Part shown: piece after piece, positions 39,803 through 46,621 of the stretch
Layout of the letters: the number at the start of each line of letters is the position of its first letter
Position numbering within the stretch: the first letter of the stretch is position 1
NCBI GenBank assembly: GCA_035601835.1
Contig: DATNNM010000018.1
Location: forward strand, 197,890-244,510
Direction of reading: 5' to 3'
DNA length: 46,621 nucleotides
Origin: Candidatus Tumulicola sp.
GTDB taxonomy: Bacteria; Vulcanimicrobiota; Vulcanimicrobiia; Eremiobacterales; Eremiobacteraceae
Translations under genes and position numbers: made by a program
The notes under the pieces: generated by a model
Seen by the model: only the letters and a program-made list of their open reading frames with translations
Databases searched by the model: none
What the model was told of the DNA's origin: nothing

Positions 39803-42800
39803 ATGGTTGTGAGACGTTTCTTCGCAGGGGCGATCGGCGCTGCCGCGTTGGCGACGGCTGTGGCGTTCGCCGCGCTGCCCGCAAGCGCCGACGAGACCGG
39901 CCAAATCACCATCACCGTGACGGATGCGACGTCAAAAGCGCCGATCAGTTTGGCGCGCGTGCTGCTCGATGGACCGGTCCTCACGAGCGAGTTGTCGGGC
40001 CCGGACGGCAAAGTCTCATTCGTGGACGTACCGGTGGGCATCTATCGCGCGCGCGTGGCGAAGTCCGGCTACGATCCGGTCACCTCGGCCCAGTTCGAAG
40101 TGCTCGGCGCTCAAATCATCGCGGTCGATATCGCACTGGCCAAGTCGCAGTTGAAGTCGCTCGGCACGGTCACCGTCAGGTCGACGGTCACCATCAGCTC
40201 GAGCAGCATCTCCGATTCGAGCGCGACCCGCAAGCTCTCCGACACGCTCGCCGATGCGCTGAACAAATTATCAGGCGTGAGTCTTTCCACCGACCCCAAC
40301 GGCTCCAGCGACGCGACGGTGACCGTCTCGCTCGAGGGGCACGATCCGACGCAGACGGCGCTGACCCTCGATGGCGTGCCGCTCAATGCTCCGGGAGTGG
40401 CCGGCGATTTGCGCCAGATCAACACGGACCTGTTCAGCAGCGCGTCGGTGAACTTCGGCGCGAGCGCAGGCGCGTTGGGCGGCGGCGTGGGCTTTCGTTC
40501 GGTAGAGCCGACCCTGACGTGGCAGGGCAAACTCTCGACGTCGGTCGGGTCGTACGGCAAGGCCGCGACCATCTTTTCAGAACAGGGCACGGCCGGCGGG
40601 CTGGGCATCGCGTTCACGCACTCGGTCCGCGGCAGCGACAGCCCGCTCGACCAGCAGATGTTCCTCGACACGAGCGGGCTCGATTACACGCATTTGGGAG
40701 CCAGCGAGAGCGGCGGCAACCTGCTCAAACTGCGCGCGCGGCTCGGCAGCGCCCAGACTCTCACCGGCACACTTGTCTCTTCCAATAACTATGATGACTT
40801 GCTGTGCACCCGCTTCACGGGCCCCGTGCCGTGCGGCTACGGCCCCGGCAACACCAGCTTCCGCCATTTTTCATTCGCCAGTCTTTCGGATACCGCGCTG
40901 GCCGGCTTGGTCGGTTTGCAGTTCACGCTGTTCGGCACGCAATCGACCTTCGATCGTGATTTGCTCGACCGCCTCGTGGCCGGCGTGCCGTCCCCGTTCG
41001 GCACGCGCACCGTGAACCAGACCCGCGGTGCCAGCATCACAGCCAACTTGCCTTCGCGCGAACGCCACACGTACTCCATACAAGCCACCACGAGCGACAC
41101 GCACGTCACGGTCACACCGCTCGCGGGCTCGCCGAGCTTTTTCGCAAACGCCAACGGCTTGTCCGATTTCAGCACGCTCACGTTCTCCGACAAGATCAAG
41201 TCCAGCCCCAAGCTGACCCTGGGATCGCGCCTCGGCCTGAGCTATTCTTCGCAGACGTCCGCGTCGTTCATCGGCGGCGTGAATGCGGCATGGAATCCGA
41301 ACGATTTCGACACGCTGTCCGGCACCTTCGATCTGGGCGGATCCGGCGCGTTCCCGTCGCGCGTCCAGACGTTGACCGACCCGGCTTCACTTCGCTTCGA
41401 CTGCAACGCGGACGCGGGCTACGGCAGCGGCCCTGGAGACGAACCCGGCGCGCAGAGTTCGGTGTCCGCGCGCATGAGCTGGCAGCATAAGATGCGCGCC
41501 GGCCAAGTGACCGCTACCCTGTACCATCAGCTTCAAAACGACGTGCTGCTCAACACGCTCGTCAACGGCTCGGTCTTGCCGCCGGGATACTTTCCGCCGA
41601 ATTACATCAACAACGCGCAACTCATCTTCCAATCGCCGGCTGGCTGCGCGACGCCGGCTGGGTTCGGTCCGAACAACCTCTACCTGAACGTGCCGATCGC
41701 GGGCACGCGCCGCGTCTACGAAGGCATCCAGCTCACCGGCGGTTTTCGCGCCGGGCAAAGCCTCGTGATCGAGCCCTACTACAACGTGCAGGTCGTCAAG
41801 GAACTCTCGAACGACCCCCGGCTGCTTGACCCGTTCTCCATCACCATTCCGGGCGCACAGCTGCCCGGCGTGCCGCTGCACCGCGCGGGCATGACGCTGG
41901 ACTTCAAACCGCCGCGGTCGTCGATCGAGTGGCTCGCCGATGCGCAGTACGTCTCATCGAACAACTCGCAGAATCTGCCTGGGTATGTGACCACCGACGC
42001 CGGCGTGGCCATCCAATTCACGCACGGCACGCTGACCATCGCCGGGACGAACTTGCTCAACAAATTCGGCGGCGTGTTCGCGACGCCGGCCAACGCAGTG
42101 CCGCTGCCGACGCTCGGAGGGCCGCCGCTGCCCACCGTGGCGAGACCGCTTGCGCCGCGCCAATACTCGTTCACGTACAGCGTGAAATTCGGCAATCTGC
42201 CGGCGGGTCAGAACGCGTCGCTGTTGGCGTCCGTAGGCGCGGCGCCGGGTCCGAACCGCCAGGGCTTCTTCGCCTCGCTTCCTGCCTTGAGCAAAACGCC
42301 GCCCGCCGAGCCGTTCGCGCTCGACAAGAAACCGACGTGCACCGGCGACACCGTTCCCACTGCCACAGCGCTGCTCGATCAGATCAAATCGTATGTAGCG
42401 GCGGTTGACGCTGCCAAGGGCCCGAGCGGTTATCCGCAGGCGCCGCCTGCCGACGCGCCCGCCATCACGGGCATGAACGTGACGTACCATCGAACCGACG
42501 ACGCATACGCGCTCATCTTCACGGCGACCAAGTTCCAGACCATTCGCGGCATCATGTCCTGCGCGCAGGTGCACATCGGCAGCGCGGCGGACGCGCAAGC
42601 GCAGAATCTCTACGTGCCGCCGGTAAGCGCGTTCAGCCGCTTCCCGCTTGTGTACGCGCCGGCGCAAGGATTCTATCTCGTGCGTCAGCCGCAACAACCC
42701 GGCCAGGAGCAGTTCCGCTTGTTCCGCCTGCCAACCGCAATACCGAGCGCTCCATTTGCGTCGATCACCGCACCTGGTTGCACGGCAGAGTTGCGCCAGG

Positions 42801-43111
42801 CGGCTGAACCCTTGTTGGGCGCGCTGAACGCTTATTTCGCGAACTACGATCCGGCCAAACCGCCCGCGCAGGCGCCGGCCGGCTGGACCGTGACGCCGCA
42901 CGTGCTCGCGAAGGGCTACTACGCGGAGCTGCAAGTCGAGGACATCTCGCGCCTGCCTGCGGTGCTGTATTGCGGCCACGTCTCGGCCGCGACGAGCGAC
43001 GAGATCAAGGCGCTTGGATTAGACGGCGCGCGGCCGCCGACGCTGAACTACACGCCTTCGATCGGAATCTATTTGATGCGCTTCAATCCGCAGCAGCGCG
43101 GCCAAAACTAA
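39803..43111 (+). CDS. TonB-receptor-like outer membrane protein with duplicated C-terminal extension
   Basis: 1102 aa from the ATG at 39803 (a TTG at 39797 fits the distant AGGAG slightly better). Signal peptide to about residue 30 (ALPASADET). About 33-110 is a carboxypeptidase-regulatory-like beta sandwich (ITITVTDATSKAPISLARVL). About 130-245 is a plug-like domain (LSDTLADALNKLSGVSLSTD, TALTLDGVPLNAPG). The barrel then runs to about 797, ending in a typical last strand YSFTYSVKF. Beyond this, where such proteins normally stop, about 300 residues continue as two similar units (about 845-963 and 992-1098), each with Cys, PP-AP, an inner Cys (MSCAQV, LYCGHV) and YAPAQGFYLVR / YTPSIGIYLMR. 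The substrate is unknown. Confidence 0.8.
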   Translation: MVVRRFFAGAIGAAALATAVAFAALPASADETGQITITVTDATSKAPISLARVLLDGPVLTSELSGPDGKVSFVDVPVGIYRARVAKSGYDPVTSAQFEVLGAQIIAVDIALAKSQLKSLGTVTVRSTVTISSSSISDSSATRKLSDTLADALNKLSGVSLSTDPNGSSDATVTVSLEGHDPTQTALTLDGVPLNAPGVAGDLRQINTDLFSSASVNFGASAGALGGGVGFRSVEPTLTWQGKLSTSVGSYGKAATIFSEQGTAGGLGIAFTHSVRGSDSPLDQQMFLDTSGLDYTHLGASESGGNLLKLRARLGSAQTLTGTLVSSNNYDDLLCTRFTGPVPCGYGPGNTSFRHFSFASLSDTALAGLVGLQFTLFGTQSTFDRDLLDRLVAGVPSPFGTRTVNQTRGASITANLPSRERHTYSIQATTSDTHVTVTPLAGSPSFFANANGLSDFSTLTFSDKIKSSPKLTLGSRLGLSYSSQTSASFIGGVNAAWNPNDFDTLSGTFDLGGSGAFPSRVQTLTDPASLRFDCNADAGYGSGPGDEPGAQSSVSARMSWQHKMRAGQVTATLYHQLQNDVLLNTLVNGSVLPPGYFPPNYINNAQLIFQSPAGCATPAGFGPNNLYLNVPIAGTRRVYEGIQLTGGFRAGQSLVIEPYYNVQVVKELSNDPRLLDPFSITIPGAQLPGVPLHRAGMTLDFKPPRSSIEWLADAQYVSSNNSQNLPGYVTTDAGVAIQFTHGTLTIAGTNLLNKFGGVFATPANAVPLPTLGGPPLPTVARPLAPRQYSFTYSVKFGNLPAGQNASLLASVGAAPGPNRQGFFASLPALSKTPPAEPFALDKKPTCTGDTVPTATALLDQIKSYVAAVDAAKGPSGYPQAPPADAPAITGMNVTYHRTDDAYALIFTATKFQTIRGIMSCAQVHIGSAADAQAQNLYVPPVSAFSRFPLVYAPAQGFYLVRQPQQPGQEQFRLFRLPTAIPSAPFASITAPGCTAELRQAAEPLLGALNAYFANYDPAKPPAQAPAGWTVTPHVLAKGYYAELQVEDISRLPAVLYCGHVSAATSDEIKALGLDGARPPTLNYTPSIGIYLMRFNPQQRGQN

Positions 43112-43113
43112 TG

Positions 43114-43133
43114 TAGTGCCGGGGCTTTAGCCC
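43114..43133. repeat. REP-like palindrome, copy C
   Basis: GTAGTG followed by CCGGGGC-TTTA-GCCCCGG sits between the stops of two convergent genes. Same layout as copies A and B, with stem bases changed on both sides so that pairing is kept. A likely bidirectional terminator. Confidence 0.6.
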
Positions 43134-43139
43134 CGGAAA

Positions 43140-45887
43140 TCACGCGGTTTGCGCGGGCTCCAGCGGGCGGCCGGCGGCGACGGCCAACGCGATGTCGATG
43201 CGAGAGCGCAGACTGCACTTCGAAAGAATGTTGCCGATGTGGAACTCGACCGTTCGCGGCACGATGTGCAGCAGCTCGGCGATCTCGGCGTTGGTCTTGC
43301 CGTTCGCGATGAGCAGCGCGATGGCGTGCTCGCGCTGACTTAAGAGACCCTTGTGCTGCTGCCAACGACCAGGGCGGAAGCGATGCGCGCGGGCGAGCGC
43401 TCGGGCGCGGTCGCCTTCGTGTTTGGCTCCCATCAAGTCGAACGCTTCGACCACCTTGCCGAACAGCGCGCGATCCTTGCAGGCGTCGGCGACCGCCAGC
43501 TGCAGATACCCGCGCCAGTAGGCCATCTGGCCCTTTTCCGCCACGCCCAGCAAGAGGCTGCGAGCCGTGTCGACGTCACCATCCAAGAGCGCGCGGAAAC
43601 CGTCCACTTCCTGAAGCAGCGCGGTTGCGACGGAGGACCCGCCGGCGCAGCGTTGGGCGAGCGCCTCGCGTGCGGCTGCCGCTTCGCTGCGACGACCCAA
43701 GCCGTAGGCGATGCGGGCGATGCCGGCCTGGGCACGCAATTCGTGGGCCTCTGCGTGAGCCTGCGCCGAGCCGCCGTTGAGCGCGACCTTGTAGAACGCG
43801 AGCGCTGACTCCATCCGCCCGAGCAGCTCATCCACGAAGCCTGCGATGTATGCCGCGGCGCGATTCTCGGCAGGGCACAGATCGAGCGCGCGGAGTTGCG
43901 TCAGCGTCGCTTCGGCGGCTTCGAAGTCGCCGAGCATCGCCAATAACGCGGTTTGCTGGCCGAGCGCGCGTCCATAGAATGCTCGGTTCGTTTCGCGCAC
44001 CGAGTTGCCGGCGCTGATGCTCAAGCCCAAGGCCTCGCGCAAACGGCCCTGGTCGGTCATCACGCTGGCCAAGTTGCTCATCAGCAGCGAACGGACCGCA
44101 TTCGACTTGTTGCCCTGGAAGTCGATGCCGTACCGGCACCAGCGTTCGAACTCGGTGATGTCGCCGGCGAGATCGTTGAGATAGCAAAGAATCGCGCAGC
44201 CGCCGGCCACGTCTTGCGCGAGATCGGCCGCCGCGCCGGCTCGAACCGCTTCCTCGACGATGGCGACGCCTTTGGCGGGTTCTCCGAGCCGGGCCACGAC
44301 GTGGCCGTAAACGCAGTTGAGTCTGACCGCCTCGCGCCGATCGCCCCGCCCGTTCAGCGCGACGATGCCGCGCTCGAGCGCGTCGCGCGCCTGCTCCAGG
44401 TCGCCCAAACGCTCGAAGATGGATCCCAAGAGGCGCAAGATGCGCGGCAAGAATTCGGGGGCGACCGTCGGCGCGGCCTCGAGCGCTTCGACGAGCAGCG
44501 GTTGCGCGGTCACGTGATCGCGCGTGCTTTCCCAAGCAGCTTCCGCATAGCGCAGTTGGGCCACCACGCGCAAGCGCGGCGGCGCGCCGCCGCTTGCTGC
44601 TTCGAATGCCGCCATGGCCGCTTGCGCTTCGACCTTGCGGCCGGTGGCGCGCAGCGCTGCCGCGATGCCGGCGTGGGCTTCGGTCGCGGTGTCGGAAACT
44701 GGGTGCGCAAGTTCCAGCGCGCGTTTGAATGCGCCCAGCGCCTCCGAAGGCGCGGCGCGATCGAGGCTTGCCCAACCCAATTGGTTGTATTGGATCGCGG
44801 CGGCTTCGTGGCGCCCGGCGCCGGCGAGGTGAGCCGCGCGCTGGCGATCGTCGGTCGTGATCGACGCGAGTTTACTGTGGCGGCGCGCGCGAGCCTTGTC
44901 ATCCAGCACCGAATAGCACGCTTCGCGCAGCAGCGCGTGGCGGAATTGATAGCTGTCTTCCTGCCGCGTCAGGATGCCGTAATCCACGAGTTCCAAGAGC
45001 GCCGCCATGGTCCGGCCTTGCGTGAAGTTGGCAAGGCGGCCCAGAAGCGACGGGGTCAGCGGTTGGCCGTGGGTGGCAAGCCATCCGGCTATGTCAGCGG
45101 CGTCAAGAGACAGAGCCCGGAGGCGCTCGTTCAAGGCCCAGCGCAGGTCCGGTGAAACGCCGGCGTCGGATGACCGCCCGTCGGCCAGCAACAGCTCCAC
45201 GTACAGCGGGTTGCCTGCGGTTCTCTCATCTAGGGCCTGGAGGGCGGTTTCGTCCAGGGGCAGCTTGGGCGCGAGGGCAGCGACCAGGGTGCGCAGGTTC
45301 TCCCGGTCCAGGCCCCGGAGGCGGGTCACGCTGGCCAGGTCGCTGCGGGCCAGGGTGGCGGCGAACTCGTCGAAGAGCGCGGTTCCCGGTCTTCCTGCAA
45401 GATGCCACAAAATCGGCAGGTCCTGGAGCCTATCGATGCAGTACCGCAGTGTTGTGAGCGTTTCGGCATCGGCCCAGTGGAGATCGTCCACCTGGAGCAC
45501 GAAGCCCCACTCCCCCGCCGCCTCTTCCAGCGCGCTGCGCAGGTGCCAGAGTCTGTCGGCTTCGCCTGACTCGACCAGCGCTCGCAAGGAGGTCGCTTTC
45601 ACCCGCCCGCTGCGGTGCATACCGCGGACGAGCGAGATAAGCGTGTCTGCGGCGAGATGCCCTGCACCGAGAACGCACCCAGAATAGAAGACGGACCGCG
45701 TGCGGGACAAGAGTGAGCGGCTTTCGGACAGCAACCGGGTCTTTCCGACCCCGGGTTCGCCAAGCAAGAGCATGGCTGGCCTGCTGCTGGAGCATAGCGC
45801 TTGCAACACGTCGTTCCGGCCGATTAACGGGCCTGCTGGGACCCGAGCGGCTGCCTTACGACTGTGGATTTCCCTAGTGAGTGCCAC
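43140..45887 (-). CDS. Large LuxR-family transcriptional regulator with AAA ATPase domain
   Basis: 915 aa from a GTG at 45887 without an obvious ribosome site. The NTPase domain comes first: Walker A GEPGVGKT at residues 43-50, Walker B FVLQVDDLHWAD near 150. A long helical region of TPR-like repeats follows (about 330-830; for example LGAFKRALELAHPVS, LGDLEQARDALERGIVALNG). The last 65 residues are a LuxR-type helix-turn-helix (LLSQREHAIALLIANGKTNA, then EIAELLHIVPRTVEFHIGNI). This is the MalT/LAL architecture: ligand and ATP binding drive oligomerisation and activation. It is convergent with the outer membrane receptor gene, which may or may not be its target. The inducer is unknown. Confidence 0.9.
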   Translation of the reverse strand: MALTREIHSRKAAARVPAGPLIGRNDVLQALCSSSRPAMLLLGEPGVGKTRLLSESRSLLSRTRSVFYSGCVLGAGHLAADTLISLVRGMHRSGRVKATSLRALVESGEADRLWHLRSALEEAAGEWGFVLQVDDLHWADAETLTTLRYCIDRLQDLPILWHLAGRPGTALFDEFAATLARSDLASVTRLRGLDRENLRTLVAALAPKLPLDETALQALDERTAGNPLYVELLLADGRSSDAGVSPDLRWALNERLRALSLDAADIAGWLATHGQPLTPSLLGRLANFTQGRTMAALLELVDYGILTRQEDSYQFRHALLREACYSVLDDKARARRHSKLASITTDDRQRAAHLAGAGRHEAAAIQYNQLGWASLDRAAPSEALGAFKRALELAHPVSDTATEAHAGIAAALRATGRKVEAQAAMAAFEAASGGAPPRLRVVAQLRYAEAAWESTRDHVTAQPLLVEALEAAPTVAPEFLPRILRLLGSIFERLGDLEQARDALERGIVALNGRGDRREAVRLNCVYGHVVARLGEPAKGVAIVEEAVRAGAAADLAQDVAGGCAILCYLNDLAGDITEFERWCRYGIDFQGNKSNAVRSLLMSNLASVMTDQGRLREALGLSISAGNSVRETNRAFYGRALGQQTALLAMLGDFEAAEATLTQLRALDLCPAENRAAAYIAGFVDELLGRMESALAFYKVALNGGSAQAHAEAHELRAQAGIARIAYGLGRRSEAAAAREALAQRCAGGSSVATALLQEVDGFRALLDGDVDTARSLLLGVAEKGQMAYWRGYLQLAVADACKDRALFGKVVEAFDLMGAKHEGDRARALARAHRFRPGRWQQHKGLLSQREHAIALLIANGKTNAEIAELLHIVPRTVEFHIGNILSKCSLRSRIDIALAVAAGRPLEPAQTA

Positions 45888-45947
45888 GCCCAGTTGCCTT
45901 ATGCTGTCCTTAGCGGCTAGCGCCGCGTGTCAAATGGAGGTCAGGAA

Positions 45948-46106
45948 ATGGGGGGACGTTTCCTCTATCTCGTCGCTGCGGGAGTGATGGTCGCATGTCT
46001 GTCGGGATGCTCCGGCGCGTCATCGATTCCGACGCCGCCTGGTATGATGAGCCCGACTGACAACACGCCCAAGATCCCGTTCGTCGCGGCTAAAGTATCG
46101 CGTTAG
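45948..46106 (+). CDS. Small lipoprotein, 52 aa
   Basis: The ATG at 45948 follows GGAGG by seven nt, an excellent ribosome site. The product starts MGGRFLYLVAAGVMVACLSG and continues CSGASS, so the lipobox LSGC places the acylated Cys at residue 21. The mature part is only about 30 residues, Pro/Ser/Thr-rich, ending PFVAAKVSR. Probably a tiny lipid-anchored envelope protein. No family recognised. Its start is 60 nt from the divergent regulator start. Confidence 0.65.
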   Translation: MGGRFLYLVAAGVMVACLSGCSGASSIPTPPGMMSPTDNTPKIPFVAAKVSR

Positions 46107-46111
46107 TGTTG

Positions 46112-46264
46112 GTTCCGCCAAAAGCGAAGCTCGCAAGGGCGGAACTGTAAAGCGTTCCCTTGCCGGACCGGGGGTCTCTGTGGCCCCCGTGGGACTACCA
46201 AGCGCGAGGTCAGTTCGGTGGGGGTTCAGCTTCGGGACCGCGCGCTGTCGCTAAAAGCGCGCGG
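46112..46264. other. Structured convergent intergenic region, possible ncRNA
   Basis: Three strong hairpins fill the gap between the small lipoprotein and purF. The first (46112-46145) pairs GTTCCGCC with GGCGGAAC and holds an inner GCGA-AGC-TCGC. The second, near 46168-46188, pairs CGGGGG with CCCCCG. The third (46238-46264) pairs CCGCGCGCT with AGCGCGCGG. None has a U-tract, so they are not ordinary terminators. An unrecognised structured RNA is possible; no known RNA family could be assigned by eye. Confidence 0.35.
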
Positions 46265-46275
46265 GGCCCGAGGCA

Positions 46276-46621
46276 TTATCTTTGGGCCCCCTCCAATTCT
46301 CGGACGCGCCCTGTCAATTCCTCGTGGATTCCTGCCGGATAATGCCCGGTGAAGCAACCCATGCAAAAATCTTTGCGGTCCCGGGCCGTGGACGCTACCA
46401 GCCCCTCCTCGCTGAGGTAGCCTAGCGAGTCCGCCCCTATAACCTTGCGTATTTCCGGGACACCCATATTGGCGGCGATGAGCTCGTCGTACGTGGCAGT
46501 ATCCACACCGAGGAAACATGGGTGCCGCATGGGAGGGCAGGTGATTCGGACGTGGACCTCCGTGGCGCCGGCCCGGCGCAGCATGGCGACGATCTGGCGG
46601 GTCGTCGTGCCGCGCACGATC
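46276..46621 (-). CDS. purF: Amidophosphoribosyltransferase PurF, C-terminal part only
   Basis: The gene runs off the right edge of the window; only the last 114 residues or so are visible. They match the PurF end: [20 protein letters not shown] (the close of the phosphoribosyltransferase site), then [40 protein letters not shown] and [12 protein letters not shown]. Cys residues in [13 protein letters not shown] fit the iron-sulfur ligands of the [4Fe-4S] class of PurF. It catalyses the first committed step of purine synthesis. Same strand as purM-purN, about 8 kb away, with pepA, the receptor and the regulator in between. Confidence 0.93.
   Translation of the reverse strand, partial: IVRGTTTRQIVAMLRRAGATEVHVRITCPPMRHPCFLGVDTATYDELIAANMGVPEIRKVIGADSLGYLSEEGLVASTARDRKDFCMGCFTGHYPAGIHEELTGRVRELEGAQR

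Noticed and set aside
43953-45155. 400-codon plus-strand frame opposite the LuxR regulator
   Set aside because: Antisense shadow; the minus-strand frame has clear Walker and HTH motifs.
46112-46264. SRP RNA, 6S RNA or tmRNA between the small lipoprotein and purF
   Set aside because: I looked for the conserved SRP apical loop and for a tmRNA tag frame and tRNA-like end and found neither; the 6S bubble layout is not evident.
1-46621. CRISPR array
   Set aside because: No series of equal repeats with equal spacers; the only regular repeats are the att/arm sites and the HAF protein repeats at 9269-10147.

Overview
The window looks like chromosomal DNA from a high-GC diderm bacterium. Diderm features are a TonB-receptor-like outer membrane protein, an RND efflux permease and several lipoproteins. 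My best guess for the lineage is Candidatus Eremiobacterota (WPS-2) or a neighbouring uncultured phylum. This rests on the overall flavour of the genes (secreted beta-propeller lipoproteins, receptors with a carboxypeptidase-regulatory-like N-terminus, LemA/TPM genes) and is not proven. No rRNA gene, complete tRNA or CRISPR array was seen.

Bases 1-7088 are an accessory region that looks lower in GC and has sparse genes. It contains three identical 45-nt copies, plus one decayed copy, of the 3' half of a tRNA-Val(GAC) gene, from the anticodon loop to the encoded CCA. The three good copies are preceded, 81-82 nt upstream, by a tandem direct repeat (TGCTGACCAA twice, 11-nt period). Two of them are followed by an intrinsic terminator and, 69-70 nt downstream, by a second set of the same repeats. 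This is the layout of a tyrosine-recombinase attachment site with core and arm sites. The sites divide the region into small units that carry a few genes or a single gene (secreted proteins, the broken remains of an RHS/YD-repeat toxin with a lipoprotein next to it, a one-gene cupin unit). No integrase is in the window. I read it as an array of small non-autonomous tRNA-targeted elements.

Bases 7158-24803 hold mostly exported or membrane proteins of unknown role (DNRLRE-like, HAF-repeat, TIG-like). They also hold a methyltransferase, a LemA plus two TPM-domain proteins, a YihY membrane protein, a stand-alone H-NOX heme/NO sensor followed by an exported cupredoxin-like protein, a CPBP protease and an RND permease. 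Two genes here are split by single frameshifts.

Bases 24837-30851 form one tight minus-strand operon: livG-livF-livK-livH-livM followed by two short-chain dehydrogenases. It is a branched-chain-amino-acid-type (HAAT) ABC importer coupled to oxidoreductases, which suggests uptake and oxidation of a small organic substrate.

Bases 30948-46621 are mostly housekeeping: a propeller lipoprotein, thrS (lacking the TGS domain), tsaD, a possible small membrane protein, pyk-purN-purM (minus, overlapping), pepA, a TonB-receptor-like protein with a duplicated C-terminal extension, a large MalT/LuxR-type ATPase regulator, a 52-residue lipoprotein and the 3' end of purF, which runs off the window. Short REP-like palindromes recur between genes, inside the end of purN and over the start codon of another gene.
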